55,198 bases of DNA from Fibrobacter sp. UWEL (GCF_900142535.1 NZ_FRBE01000022.1:1-55198); one strand, 5' to 3'; shown: positions 40,610 through 49,611, numbered from the stretch's first letter. Translations and numbers: made by a program. Notes: generated by a model not told the origin, from the letters alone.

Positions 40610-41071
40610 GTGACAAAGGTTCAACCGCTTCGAAATTTGCGGAAGACGACAATCCTTGTGATTGCCGTCTTTTTAGGATTTTTGATCCACCGTATTGTGG
40701 TGCTCTGCATGGATGACGCAACCATTCAGGATTCCGCAGAGTCCGAGCTGATTGTAGCCCAGGGCGATGTGTGCAGCCATATTGTGAACGGCAGTCCCTT
40801 TGGCGTGGACAGTGTCTTTGACGTCGATAGCAAAATTTATTTCTACACCACAGTTTCCAGAGCCGCCATTTCCGACGAGGACACCTTGCTCCATGTCTGG
40901 TTTAATGGGGCGGATACGGTCTTGAAAGCTCCCTGCCATCTTTCGGGAGAATCTTGCTACACCATTATTACCCCAAAGCTGATGAAGGAAGGGGAATGGA
41001 GTGTAGACTTCGTGGCGGGCCACAAACTCCTTGCAACCAGGCAGTTTAAAGTAACGCCTTCCCTGAGGTAA
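40610..41071 (+). CDS. DUF2914-like membrane-anchored protein
   Basis: 153 residues, GTG start seven bases after mglB. A membrane helix (about 12-32, ILVIAVFLGFLIHRIVVL) leads to a periplasmic domain. Its plan is: a short CSHIVNGSPFG opening, FYTTVSRAAISDEDTLLHVWF, paired cysteines (CHLSGESC), and GEWSVDFVAGHKLLATRQFKV. The pattern of H-W near the middle, W-V-D-G and a final F-V matches DUF2914 domains, which have no assigned activity. It sits between the MglAB module and a SprA-like outer-membrane protein (4-bp gap), so an envelope role is likely. Confidence 0.7.
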   Translation: MTKVQPLRNLRKTTILVIAVFLGFLIHRIVVLCMDDATIQDSAESELIVAQGDVCSHIVNGSPFGVDSVFDVDSKIYFYTTVSRAAISDEDTLLHVWFNGADTVLKAPCHLSGESCYTIITPKLMKEGEWSVDFVAGHKLLATRQFKVTPSLR

Positions 41072-41075
41072 GGCC

Positions 41076-43943
41076 ATGAAACTTGCAGTGGTCCTCGGGG
41101 GGCTTCTTGCGCTTACAGCCTCTGCAAGGAATATCCAGACAATACCGGTATGGGATCCTTCTGTTCTAGACAGTAAGGAGTCTAAGCCTGTGATTGAGGA
41201 TTCGTCTCGACGGACGGACTCACTTGAAACGCACGGCTACAAGACCATGGAAATTACGGTGGGTGACGGTGGAACCCAGGTGGACCAGGAACTGCGCCTG
41301 TCTATTATGGGACGTCTTACGGATAGCGTTTACGTTGAAGCGCTTCTCTCTGATGTGGGGCGTAAGGCGGGAGACCAGACGACATCCACCTTACGTGAGG
41401 TGGACCAGATTTACTTTCGTGTGAATGCGCCTTTTGGATTCTTGCATCTGGGGGACTTGACCTGGAAGGATGAATCTTTAAGCCTGTATTCTCTGGACCG
41501 CAGTTCCTTAGGGGCCATGGCGGGTGTGCGAGGAAGTCTTCTAGGTGGGACTGGTGAAGCCAGCGGTGTTTTCGGTACCGACGAGGTGGAACATTTTACC
41601 AAGGTGTTTAACGGAGTCAGCGGCCAACGTGAAGGCTACTCCATGGATGGCTCCGGAAGTTATATCCAGGTGGTGCCGCAGTCTGAAACCGTGTGGCTGA
41701 ACGGAAGGAAACTTTCCCGAGAGAAAGACTACCGGATGAATTATGCCGGCGGTCTGCTGGACTTTACGGGCAGTTTCATGCTGACTGCGGAAGATGAAAT
41801 CCGCATTGAGTTTGACGCCTACGAAGATGAAAACATCTATACTCTTTACGGAGCCCAAGGTCATTACCGTCATGAAAACTTGTGGCTGGACGTGTCTGGC
41901 TTTCGATTGGAAAATGATGTGGATCGCCTAAAGCGGGGTGTCTGGACGGATGATGACTACAAGATGCTGAAGGCGGATCGCGGGGAAGAATTTGTTCGTG
42001 ACGATAGCTTAGGTGTACTTGCACGCCCCAGAAGAACTGATCGTGGCGGCGCCAGAATCCGTACCCAGCTGGACCATCGCTTTTATGCGGATGTGGAATT
42101 CGCTTTCAATCGTGAAGACACCAACACGGTTTCCCATGAGGTGAAAGGGCCGGAGGGACTTGCCCTGCGATGGCTTGTGACCTCGGACTCTTCCAGCTAT
42201 TTGAAAACGTTCCCTCTGGCTTTGGATGTGGGCGGCAGCCGCATTCAGAAAGGCTTTGACATCTCCAAGTTCCAAGGTTCTTATTCGGGATGGAATTCCT
42301 ATCACTTACGGGACCAATGGGACTTGTCTCTTAAGGATAGTTCTTCACTGGATGAAGACTTGCTGTTTGATGAATTGGGTTTCCGTTTCCGTCTGGGAAA
42401 AAATTTGCTGGGCTCTGCAACGTGGGGCTATCGTCGCAATGAGGATGAATCCTGGAATTCGTCTAGAACTTCATTTGGTTTGACTCACCGCAATTCGGAT
42501 GTGGCAAGTCAATTCAGTTTGGTTCGTGTGGCGAGCCAGCAGGAAGATTCCAAGGAACGTTATCAGGCTTTGTTGAGTAGTGAATTCCTTCAGGGAATAT
42601 TCAGGCCCTTTGGAAGTATGGATGGCCGCTATACAGAAATCAATGATGTGGATAAAGTCGTTTATGGAAAAAGTGCCGGCGGCTTTGGGCTTTATTTCGA
42701 GAATGGTGAAGTGAAGGAATCCGTTGGCGGTCGCATGGCTCGACGTAAGGGGGAATCTTACGGCAAGGATTGGGAAGACTCTTTGCGAGCATCAACGTGG
42801 CTTCAGGAAGTTTCCTATCGCAATGATTTCGTTACCGTAAATCACTTGCTGCAATTTGACCAGATTGAAGAAAATCAGTCCGGCAAGGAAAACAACTGGG
42901 CGGGTAATCTGGATGCACAGTTTGGAAATGAGGACTTAGGCCTGTGGGGAAATACTTCCTATAAGGTGGGCCTGACGGAAGAACAGGTTTATACGGCGGT
43001 GTATAAGGCGGTGGCGCCTGGTACTGGTGATGTGCGTTATGATAGCTTGACAGGCACGTACATCGAAGGCGTGGACAATGGAGACTTCGTTTACGAAGGT
43101 CTTGGACGTAACGATTCCGTTGGGGCGGTACTTTCCAGTGATGTTTCCTTCGAATTGGAATTGCGCTGGAATCCGGGACGTTTTCTGGGCGTCAAGAACG
43201 GTATCCTGAGGGATATTACTATTGGTGGTTCCTGGAATGGAGAAGCAAATGACACCACGGGTAAGAAGTTGTTCTTCCCGCCGGTAACAAAGTCTAAACT
43301 GGACCGCCTGACGTCGGGGATGATCTCCATGGAAGGCTTGCTGGAATGGGAACATCCCATGGGCGCCAATCTTTCCTACAAGCCTGGCGTTGAACTGGAC
43401 AAGAAGTTGTCTTCCATTTCCTATTACGAAACCATTTTCAGTCACTTTCTGGAAGGTGGCGTCCCCTTTGGTACGGACCATCTGGTAAGTGGCTCGTTCC
43501 TGATTCAGGATGAGGAACTGTCCGCTTTAAGCCAGTGGGATTGGCGGGTGTATGATGGTTCATTGAAGTACCGAATGGATTTCCTCCAGAGTTTTTATGT
43601 GCAGCCTGCGGGCCGCTACCGCACGGGTTCCGGCGAGGATGAAAGTGGTGACGATTTTGAAGGTGAATTGTGGGAAGGTTCTTTGCGATTGGGGTATAAA
43701 CGCTTGAAAAAAGCGGATGCCTATGCAGTCTTCTCCGTCATTCAGGCGGATACTTACGGAGGGACCGTGCCATATCAGGTGATGGATGGCTATAGCGATG
43801 GCCGAACTTATCGATTAGAATTGAGTGTTTCGCTGACGGTGAATGATTATTTCTCTATGGGTGGACGGTATATTTTGAGATTTGGCGATGCCGAGGAAAA
43901 TATTTTCCAGAAGCTCAGCATGGAGGCAAGAGCAAGTTTTTAA
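41076..43943 (+). CDS. SprA-like outer-membrane protein
   Basis: 955 residues with an N-terminal signal peptide (VVLGGLLALTASA). The first 270 residues carry, in order, LRLSIMGRLTDSVYVEALLSD, a REVDQIYFRV stretch, HLGDLTW, EGYSMDGSGSYIQVVPQSETVWLNGRKL and DYRMNYAGGLLDFTG, closing with EDEIRIEFDAYED. This matches the block order of SprA-family proteins (LSGRLTDDVEI-A-ISD, FDK-I, GD-, EG-GPY-L, GSE-VYLDG, DY-IDY--GEITFT, R-IVEF-Y-D), recalled from family knowledge. The rest has many amphipathic strands ending in a phenylalanine (EARASF), as expected for a barrel. SprA itself is about 2400 residues and forms the type IX secretion channel; this is much shorter, so it is a relative, not an orthologue. 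It follows mglAB and a DUF2914 gene. Confidence 0.72.
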   Translation: MKLAVVLGGLLALTASARNIQTIPVWDPSVLDSKESKPVIEDSSRRTDSLETHGYKTMEITVGDGGTQVDQELRLSIMGRLTDSVYVEALLSDVGRKAGDQTTSTLREVDQIYFRVNAPFGFLHLGDLTWKDESLSLYSLDRSSLGAMAGVRGSLLGGTGEASGVFGTDEVEHFTKVFNGVSGQREGYSMDGSGSYIQVVPQSETVWLNGRKLSREKDYRMNYAGGLLDFTGSFMLTAEDEIRIEFDAYEDENIYTLYGAQGHYRHENLWLDVSGFRLENDVDRLKRGVWTDDDYKMLKADRGEEFVRDDSLGVLARPRRTDRGGARIRTQLDHRFYADVEFAFNREDTNTVSHEVKGPEGLALRWLVTSDSSSYLKTFPLALDVGGSRIQKGFDISKFQGSYSGWNSYHLRDQWDLSLKDSSSLDEDLLFDELGFRFRLGKNLLGSATWGYRRNEDESWNSSRTSFGLTHRNSDVASQFSLVRVASQQEDSKERYQALLSSEFLQGIFRPFGSMDGRYTEINDVDKVVYGKSAGGFGLYFENGEVKESVGGRMARRKGESYGKDWEDSLRASTWLQEVSYRNDFVTVNHLLQFDQIEENQSGKENNWAGNLDAQFGNEDLGLWGNTSYKVGLTEEQVYTAVYKAVAPGTGDVRYDSLTGTYIEGVDNGDFVYEGLGRNDSVGAVLSSDVSFELELRWNPGRFLGVKNGILRDITIGGSWNGEANDTTGKKLFFPPVTKSKLDRLTSGMISMEGLLEWEHPMGANLSYKPGVELDKKLSSISYYETIFSHFLEGGVPFGTDHLVSGSFLIQDEELSALSQWDWRVYDGSLKYRMDFLQSFYVQPAGRYRTGSGEDESGDDFEGELWEGSLRLGYKRLKKADAYAVFSVIQADTYGGTVPYQVMDGYSDGRTYRLELSVSLTVNDYFSMGGRYILRFGDAEENIFQKLSMEARASF

Positions 43944-43954
43944 AAATAAGTCCG

Positions 43955-43985
43955 CGTCATTCTGAGCGAAGCCGAAGAATCTAGT
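43955..43985. repeat. Dispersed GTCATTCTGAGCGAAG-type repeat
   Basis: The core CGTCATTCTGAGCGAAGCC leads into GAAGAATCTAGTG. It occupies the 48-bp gap before the Omp85-like gene and is the type of short repeat widely seen in intergenic regions. A diverged copy lies inside nfeD at 33339. Confidence 0.75.
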
Positions 43986-43991
43986 GAACAA

Positions 43992-45368
43992 ATGAAAAGA
44001 TTGGTTTTGACATATACGTTGTTGCTGCTGGCTTTTGCTGGAGTAGCCTTCGCCTCCGAAGGTTGCCGCATTCAGCGTATTGTCTGGACGGGTGAGCGTA
44101 CGGATGCGGATGAAACCCAGATGGCTTTTGTTATGGGGTTGCCCTGCGAATCCTGGAAAGTTACAGCAGATAAGATTGTGACTGATTATGAAAATCAGGG
44201 GTTTATTTCTGCAATCGTTTTAGGGAATGTGGATAGCGCTGGTGTTTTGACGGTTGAACTTCGTCGGGGTTCTGCGTTTGTCTGGGCGGAAAGTGTGAAC
44301 CTGGATTCTTCGGGAACGAGACCGGATGTATTTAGCAAGCTGGCGGGATTGCCTGCGGGAGATCTTGTGCGGCCTCTGGATATGGAACGTGCGGAAAATC
44401 GTCTTGCTCGTTTGGGATACTTCCAGAAGACTGCTCCTGCGGTAATGTTCCGCGATCCTGCGCGTAACAGGATTATTCCTGCGTTCAGTATGCGTGGGGC
44501 GGCTGTTTCCGAAGCGGAAGCCCTGCTGACTTATTCTAGCGAAAGCGGGACGTGGGAAGGTTCAATTGACGTGTCCCTCATGAATATAATGGGGACTGCG
44601 AGGGACCTGCAGGTAGAGGGATTTACTTCCGAGGATTCCCGACGTTTGGAAGGTTCCTATAAGGAACCTTGGATTTTCGGGACGCAGTGGAACTTGGTTG
44701 CCCGCGGGTATTTTGACGATGACTCCTCCACTCGGGACGCTTATGGAGAAATCGGCGTTACTCGTGATATTGGTTTTGACTTTTCGATTGGAGTTTTTGT
44801 GGGCGTGGGGGATAAGGAAAAAACGTCTTCTCTGGAGGTGTCTTACGTTTCCCTGGATCGTTTCTCCTTGCCTCGTTCTGGTATGCGTTTGGAGGCGTCT
44901 GCGGTATGGAATATGGCGCGTCCCGATTCTCTGGATAATTACTTGCGCTTGAAAGCTAGCTTGGTCAAGTATGTTCCTCTGTACAAGAACTGGATTGTTC
45001 GTGCAGGTGGACAGGCAGGGGGCTTGTTTGCTACGGATGCGGTTCTGGATCGTTCCGACTATTTTGCGTTGGGCGGTATGGATGATTTCAAGGGAATGGA
45101 TTATCGATTCCTCAGGACTCGTGCTTATGGTTTTTCTGAATTTGCGCTCTTGTGGCAGGATGGTTACAACTTGAGTATTGAGGCTTTTTATCAGCCGGGA
45201 TTGTATCGGGAGTTGGATGATGATCACGGATGGAAGGAAGAGCATGAGTATGGACTTGCCTTCACTCAGTATCGCAGCAATTGGAGTGTGAATTTCTATT
45301 ACGCACTCAGGAATGGCGAGAACTACTTAGACGGTATTATAGGGATTGGCGTGAAGACGCTGTTTTAG
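43992..45368 (+). CDS. Omp85/BamA-type outer-membrane protein
   Basis: 458 residues. The signal peptide ends near AFASEG. A short POTRA-like region (about 25-150) has CRIQRIVWTGERTDADETQ, and PLDMERAENRLARLGYFQK, typical of the second POTRA helix and strand. The barrel (about 165-458) has LQVEGFTSEDSRRLEGSYKEPWIFG, ALGGMDDFKGMDYRFLRTRAYG (the family G-R-GY loop in altered form) and a last strand ending in Phe. Full BamA has five POTRA domains, so this is a short member, closer to surface-antigen or TamA/FhaC sizes. It lies downstream of the SprA-like gene and may insert or move its partners; that is an inference. Confidence 0.8.
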   Translation: MKRLVLTYTLLLLAFAGVAFASEGCRIQRIVWTGERTDADETQMAFVMGLPCESWKVTADKIVTDYENQGFISAIVLGNVDSAGVLTVELRRGSAFVWAESVNLDSSGTRPDVFSKLAGLPAGDLVRPLDMERAENRLARLGYFQKTAPAVMFRDPARNRIIPAFSMRGAAVSEAEALLTYSSESGTWEGSIDVSLMNIMGTARDLQVEGFTSEDSRRLEGSYKEPWIFGTQWNLVARGYFDDDSSTRDAYGEIGVTRDIGFDFSIGVFVGVGDKEKTSSLEVSYVSLDRFSLPRSGMRLEASAVWNMARPDSLDNYLRLKASLVKYVPLYKNWIVRAGGQAGGLFATDAVLDRSDYFALGGMDDFKGMDYRFLRTRAYGFSEFALLWQDGYNLSIEAFYQPGLYRELDDDHGWKEEHEYGLAFTQYRSNWSVNFYYALRNGENYLDGIIGIGVKTLF

Positions 45369-45395
45369 TATCTTGTTGTTAGATTAGGAGGACTC

Positions 45396-46412
45396 ATGAA
45401 GTTGTTTTTGTTTTGGGTGGGGCTTTGCGCTGGCTTTTTGTTTGTTGCCTGCTCTGATGAGGAGAGTGTGGCTGCAGCCCCCCTTCGGGAGAATGTCATT
45501 TTTCCGGATACGTTTGTTGAGGATGGCGTTCTTTATGTGAATGTGGGGGAGGTTCGTGTTTATCGGGATACGGTTTATAAGACTCGCTATGTGGATACGG
45601 TTTCCTATACAAGCTTTATTTTCCAGCGGGGTAAAGAATTATATGATACCGTCACTGTAAAATCTGAAAATGCGGATTGTGACATTCAGAAGAATTATTT
45701 TGAATGCACTGTTGAGGCCCCTTATTATGTGACACCGACGATAGTCGTTTACCAAATGGCTTCTGAACAACAGGTTGAAGAAACGGTGTCTGTTGTTCGT
45801 TATCCTTGGCCGGTTCGGGATGAACGATGCACCACTACGGTAAAATCGGATGGTAGCCGCTACGATAGATGCATACATGTTATGGATACGATTTTCGTGG
45901 ATTCTGTTTATCAGGTCATCAAGAATGCAACTTATAAGCAGATCAATTCCATTAACTATGGAAAGGGACATCCGTCCAACTTCATTCCTTACACCAAAGT
46001 ACCGAAGTTTTCTGTGGAAGATTTACGTGCTGCCTTTGATACTCTGGATACGAAGGATACCCTGGATTTTGGAAGACTGTTTTATTCGGAAGGTTATTCC
46101 ATCTCAAGTGATGATTTGCCTGAATGGGCTTACGCTGTGGGGTATCCTGAGGCGTCGCACAACGTGGATACGGTCCTTGTGATTAATAAGGCTGAGGTGG
46201 ATACTGTATACGGGTATTATCTGGCGGAAAAGATGTGTTTTAGCTGCCCTCAGACCTATCCTCTTAAGCTTGTGACGTATAAAAATCGTTTGTGGAATTG
46301 GCTGGATGAACCGCTGGAATCCGATACCACCATTACCTGGACCGCAATCTACACGGATATCAACGGCGTTGAGGACTCTGTGGAAGTGACCACCGTATTT
46401 TTAGGAAAGTAA
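45396..46412 (+). CDS. Lipoprotein of unknown function
   Basis: 338 residues after a GGAGG site. The signal MKLFLFWVGLCAGFLFVAC has a clear lipobox. The mature part is rich in Thr, Val and Tyr with repeated D-T-V units (VYRDTVYKTRYVDTVSYTS, YDTVTVKSENAD, TIFVDSVYQV), which suggests beta strands. Four cysteines in pairs (DC..FEC, CTTTV..RC) and CFSC may form disulfides. I recognise no domain. The gene is followed 9 bp later by a FISUMP lipoprotein whose N-terminal region has the same D-T-V-V-I-R-D-S-V style, so the two may be surface proteins made together. Confidence 0.75.
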   Translation: MKLFLFWVGLCAGFLFVACSDEESVAAAPLRENVIFPDTFVEDGVLYVNVGEVRVYRDTVYKTRYVDTVSYTSFIFQRGKELYDTVTVKSENADCDIQKNYFECTVEAPYYVTPTIVVYQMASEQQVEETVSVVRYPWPVRDERCTTTVKSDGSRYDRCIHVMDTIFVDSVYQVIKNATYKQINSINYGKGHPSNFIPYTKVPKFSVEDLRAAFDTLDTKDTLDFGRLFYSEGYSISSDDLPEWAYAVGYPEASHNVDTVLVINKAEVDTVYGYYLAEKMCFSCPQTYPLKLVTYKNRLWNWLDEPLESDTTITWTAIYTDINGVEDSVEVTTVFLGK

Positions 46413-46421
46413 GGAATGTAT

Positions 46422-47324
46422 ATGAAACATCTTCTCGCATTATCTTTTTGTGCCATGATTCTAATGGCTTGCTCTGGTGATGAAATTACCTACATCACGG
46501 AACGTAACCAGACGGTGGGTAAACTGGATGCCGGTGAGAAACTAGGAAAGTGTACTCCGGAGATGTTCGGTGAGACCGTTTATGTGGTGGACTCCGCTGC
46601 GGTTTTCTTCTGTGATGAAAATGCCTGGGTTCGCATGACGTTCGCCTATGAAAAGGATACGGTTGTCATTCGGGACTCTGTTATTGTGGTTGAGGCGGAC
46701 TCTGGTTGTTCTTTCCAGATTCTAGATGGGAAGACTTACACCTTGGTTTGTGAAAGTGATACTTTGTGGTTTGACAAGAAGGATCCGGTGGTTGCTCCCA
46801 GCGTGATTGAAGATGGTAAGCTGATTGATTCCAGAGATGGAAGCAAGTATGGTGTAGTTCGATTGGGGGAGCGAACCTGGATGGCTGAAAATCTGAATTA
46901 CGCAGGTGAAGGTAGTTGGTGTTATGAAAATGATAAGTCCATGTGTGAAAAGTATGGTCGCCTGTATACTTTTGCGGATGCGAAAAATGGCTGTCCTGTG
47001 GGCTGGCACCTGCCTTCCAAAACGGAATGGGAAGAACTGGTTGACTTGATTCAAGAAGCGCAGAAGTTGGACAAATGGAGCGAGGTTGTGCCCTATTTGA
47101 TTTCTGCTACAGGCTGGTCCGGTGTTGAATCTTCTGGAAGCTATGGCTTCTCTGCCTATCCTGCTGGCACAAAGAAATATTCTAGTAGTTCTTTCTATGG
47201 CGTCGGGGATGAAACGAATTTCTGGGCGGCCGATGGATCTTGCTTGATGATTAAGAGCGGGTCCTTGGTTATTGAAAACCATGACGCTGAATACGGATTC
47301 TCGGTCCGCTGCGTTAAGAACTGA
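46422..47324 (+). CDS. FISUMP-domain lipoprotein
   Basis: 300 residues. The ATG at 46422 is preferred because AAGGA ends six bases upstream; an ATG at 46416 touches it. The lipobox is ILMAC. A region of about 110 residues precedes one FISUMP domain (about 130-300): LIDSRDGSKYGVVRLGERTW, MAENLNYAGEGSWCYEN, CEKYGRLYTFADAKNGC, PVGWHLPSKTEWEE, GYGFSAYPAG and FSVRCVKN. Its sequence is well diverged from the copies at 5722 and 7087 (no shared 3' end), so it is an older paralogue. Function unknown; surface-anchored. Confidence 0.9.
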   Translation: MKHLLALSFCAMILMACSGDEITYITERNQTVGKLDAGEKLGKCTPEMFGETVYVVDSAAVFFCDENAWVRMTFAYEKDTVVIRDSVIVVEADSGCSFQILDGKTYTLVCESDTLWFDKKDPVVAPSVIEDGKLIDSRDGSKYGVVRLGERTWMAENLNYAGEGSWCYENDKSMCEKYGRLYTFADAKNGCPVGWHLPSKTEWEELVDLIQEAQKLDKWSEVVPYLISATGWSGVESSGSYGFSAYPAGTKKYSSSSFYGVGDETNFWAADGSCLMIKSGSLVIENHDAEYGFSVRCVKN

Positions 47325-47344
47325 AACTTTTAGCGAATTAAAAC

Positions 47345-47425
47345 CCCTAGGAGGCGTAGCCTCCGACCTCATGCCTCTTTCGTCTCTCGTCTGTAACCCG
47401 CCGAAGGCGGGTGTTCTCTCGTCTA
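47345..47425. repeat. Hairpin-rich intergenic segment between FISUMP gene and epmB
   Basis: Two perfect hairpins: GGAGGC-GTA-GCCTCC (47350-47364) and ACCCGCC-GAA-GGCGGGT (47396-47412). The decamer TCTCTCGTCT occurs twice, once on each side of the second hairpin. It looks like a mosaic of short palindromic repeats, and may also end transcription from both convergent genes. Confidence 0.5.
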
Positions 47426-47429
47426 TTAT

Positions 47430-48404
47430 CTACACCGGGGTCTTACTTTTTTCCCCGGCGATTTCACGAACTAGTGTTGGAACGAGATAGCCGGGAAGCT
47501 TTGTGCGAATTTCAGCGACGAGGGCCTTGGCCTGCGGGTCGCTGATTTCGTAATGAGCCACACCCTTGGCGTGATCCAGCTGGTGGAGGTAATAGGGGAG
47601 GACGCCCTGTTCGAACAGTTTTCTACATAACTGGACCATGGTGCCTGCGGACTCATTTACGCCCTTGAGCAGAACGCTTTGGTTCAAAAGGGTCCAGCCG
47701 GCAAATTTCAGCTGGCCAAAGATGACCTGGCTTTCTTCGTCCAGTTCGTCGGGATGGTCCACATGGCTTACCAGCACGCAATCGAAGCGGGCGGGAAGTT
47801 CCCGGAGGAGTTCCATATGCTGCTGGATCAGGTCCGGGCGCATGACTGGCAAGCGGGTGTGAATCCTGAGGGTGGTGATGGAAGAGTGGTCGCCGATGGC
47901 TTCAATAAGGCTCTGGAACTTTGCGGGGGACAGGGTCAGGGGGTCGCCTCCGGAGAGGATGACTTCCCAGATGTCCGTGTGGGTGTCCAGCCAGCTGCCC
48001 ACCTGGATGTCGACGTTGGGGATGTTCTGGAAGGGGTAGTTCCTGCGGAAGCAGAACCTGCAACGTACGCCACAGGTGGCCGTTGTAACAATCAAGGCTC
48101 TCTGGTCGTATTTCTGGATGACACATTCGCTTTTGCCTGCAGGAAGGTCTCCTACAGGGTCGTCCACGAAGCCAGGAACGTCCTGGTATTCTTCTTTTGT
48201 GGGGAGGACTTCACGCAGGAGGGCGGCGGGTTCCTTTGCGTTCTTGATCAGGTCGGCATAATGCCTGGAACAGCAGAAAGGGAACGTGGGGTCGCGGTCC
48301 AAGCTGGCCAAATAGGGGTTGTTTGCAATCAAAGTTGCAAAATCGGGGCCTAAATAGTCTAAAAAATCAGAAATTTGCGTGAATACAAAAGCGGGTTGTT
48401 CCAT
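47430..48404 (-). CDS. epmB: EF-P lysine 2,3-aminomutase-type radical SAM enzyme
   Basis: 324 residues. The radical SAM motif CGVRCRFC (Cys111, Cys115, Cys118) is followed by RRNYPFQ, the KamA-family ILSGGDPLTL, LRIHTRLPV and LYYLHQLDHAKGVAHYE near the end. At this length it fits the EpmB branch, which makes (R)-beta-lysine for transfer to elongation factor P, rather than the larger catabolic lysine aminomutases. The divergent neighbour is efp itself, only 44 bp away, which strongly supports that role. The partner ligase EpmA is not in the window. A second Cys pair (FCC, 44-45) near the N-terminus is unusual. Confidence 0.93.
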   Translation of the reverse strand: MEQPAFVFTQISDFLDYLGPDFATLIANNPYLASLDRDPTFPFCCSRHYADLIKNAKEPAALLREVLPTKEEYQDVPGFVDDPVGDLPAGKSECVIQKYDQRALIVTTATCGVRCRFCFRRNYPFQNIPNVDIQVGSWLDTHTDIWEVILSGGDPLTLSPAKFQSLIEAIGDHSSITTLRIHTRLPVMRPDLIQQHMELLRELPARFDCVLVSHVDHPDELDEESQVIFGQLKFAGWTLLNQSVLLKGVNESAGTMVQLCRKLFEQGVLPYYLHQLDHAKGVAHYEISDPQAKALVAEIRTKLPGYLVPTLVREIAGEKSKTPV

Positions 48405-48448
48405 TATATTACTAAATTTAGCAACATAAAAACCAAAAAGAGGATAAT
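48405..48448. promoter_or_regulatory. Divergent promoter region of epmB and efp
   Basis: The 44-bp gap holds both promoters. TATATT (about 48405-48410) can be the efp -10, and a CTAAATTTAG palindrome (48412-48421) sits in the middle and reads the same on both strands. AGAGGA precedes the efp ATG; epmB has no evident Shine-Dalgarno. Confidence 0.5.
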
Positions 48449-49015
48449 ATGGGTACTGTAAGCACCAACGAATTCCGTAAGAAGCTTAAGATTATGGTTG
48501 ACGGTCAGCCGTATGAAATCATTGAAAACCAGTTCGTGAAGCCGGGTAAGGGCCAGGCTTTCAACCGCGTTCGTATTAAGAACCTGGTTACCGGCCGTAC
48601 TCTCGAACGTACTTGGAAGAGCGGTGATACCGTTGAAGAAGCCGATGTTACTTATGGCGAAATGACCTACAGCTACAATGACGGCACTAACTGGTACTTC
48701 ATGGATTCTGAAACCATGGAAATGGTTGAAATTCCTAAGGAAAACCTGAATGGCGCAGAAATGTGGCTCCTTGACGGTGCTACCGTTGAAGTGACCTGGT
48801 GGGATGGAAAGGCTATCGAAGTCATTCCGCCGACCTTCGTTGACCTCATGATCATCGACGCTCCTCCGGCTGTCCAGGGCAACACCAGCGGTAACGTTCT
48901 CCGTGAATGCACCGTTGAAACTGGCGCTAAGGTGATGATTCCGCTGTTCATCGAAAACAACACTAAGATCCGCGTGGATACCCGCGACGGTTCTTATCTC
49001 GAAAGAGCTAAGTAA
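48449..49015 (+). CDS. efp: Translation elongation factor P
   Basis: 188 residues, the standard length. EF-P relieves ribosome stalling at proline runs. The KOW-like N-domain has FVKPGKGQAF with Lys34 at the tip, the residue that is beta-lysylated by EpmA/EpmB. The middle OB domain has YMDSETMEMVEIP-like sequence, and the C-terminal domain has APPAVQGNTSGN and the closing VDTRDGSYLERAK. The PGKGQAF loop is of the lysylated type, matching the epmB neighbour. AGAGGA is seven bases upstream of the ATG. Confidence 0.97.
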   Translation: MGTVSTNEFRKKLKIMVDGQPYEIIENQFVKPGKGQAFNRVRIKNLVTGRTLERTWKSGDTVEEADVTYGEMTYSYNDGTNWYFMDSETMEMVEIPKENLNGAEMWLLDGATVEVTWWDGKAIEVIPPTFVDLMIIDAPPAVQGNTSGNVLRECTVETGAKVMIPLFIENNTKIRVDTRDGSYLERAK

Positions 49016-49021
49016 TTAGAC

Positions 49022-49115
49022 TAGGGAAGGCTTCGCCCTCCCTAAGACCCTCCTTTCCCAAACGTAGGGAGTTGTCTATAAAAGACCTCAGTGATGAACT
49101 GGGGTCTTTTATTTT
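49022..49115 (+). terminator. Double terminator after efp
   Basis: First a GGGAAGGC-TTC-GCCCTCCC hairpin at 49024-49043 without a T tail. Then a stronger one, AAAAGACCTCAGT/ACTGGGGTCTTTT (49080-49110, one G-U pair), followed by ATTTTG. The second is probably the true stop. Confidence 0.8.
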
Positions 49116-49164
49116 GTCTGTATTTTTACTATTTTTGTTTTGGGTTTAAAAAAGGTTGGAGAAT

Positions 49165-49569
49165 ATGAGAGATAAGAAGGTGATGGCTTTTGCTATTGAC
49201 TTTGTCATAACGATTGCTATTTACAATATCCCGTTTTACTTTATGGTGATGCAGCCTGTTTTGGCTGGTCAGAAACTTGATTCCCATCAGACGTTTGTGG
49301 ATGCGTTCCTTGCGGCTCTGGTTGCCATGATTTATATGGTGGTTAGGGATTTGCCTAAGAAGGGTAGTATCGGGAAGCGTGCTATGGGGTTGCAACTGGT
49401 GGATGCCAGAACGAAGCTTCCTGCTAGTGTGCTTCAGCGAGTGTTGCGCAACGTTTTCTGGCTTTTGGGCTGGCCTGAGATGCTGGTCTATATCATCAAG
49501 GGAAAGCGTTTGGGCGATTACGTTTCTAGGACGGAAATCGTCGAGATGAAAGTGCCTTGTGATTTTTAG
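49165..49569 (+). CDS. RDD-family membrane protein
   Basis: 134 residues from the ATG at 49165; a TTG at 49156 would add three. The RDD plan is visible: an opening helix with AFAIDFVITIAIYNIPFYFMV (an Asp inside a membrane helix), a second helix FLAALVAMIYMVV, the loop KKGSIGKRAMGLQLVD and a final helical part with RNVFWLLGWPEMLVYIIKGK. RDD proteins are small membrane proteins, some acting as ion antiporters; no activity can be assigned here. The R-D-D signature residues appear as R(N/D).. and D in modified form. It is monocistronic between efp and the hairpin element. Confidence 0.85.
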   Translation: MRDKKVMAFAIDFVITIAIYNIPFYFMVMQPVLAGQKLDSHQTFVDAFLAALVAMIYMVVRDLPKKGSIGKRAMGLQLVDARTKLPASVLQRVLRNVFWLLGWPEMLVYIIKGKRLGDYVSRTEIVEMKVPCDF

Positions 49570-49611
49570 AACTGGGAATTGGGATTTCTTTTAGTTTGCT
49601 AACTGAACAGC

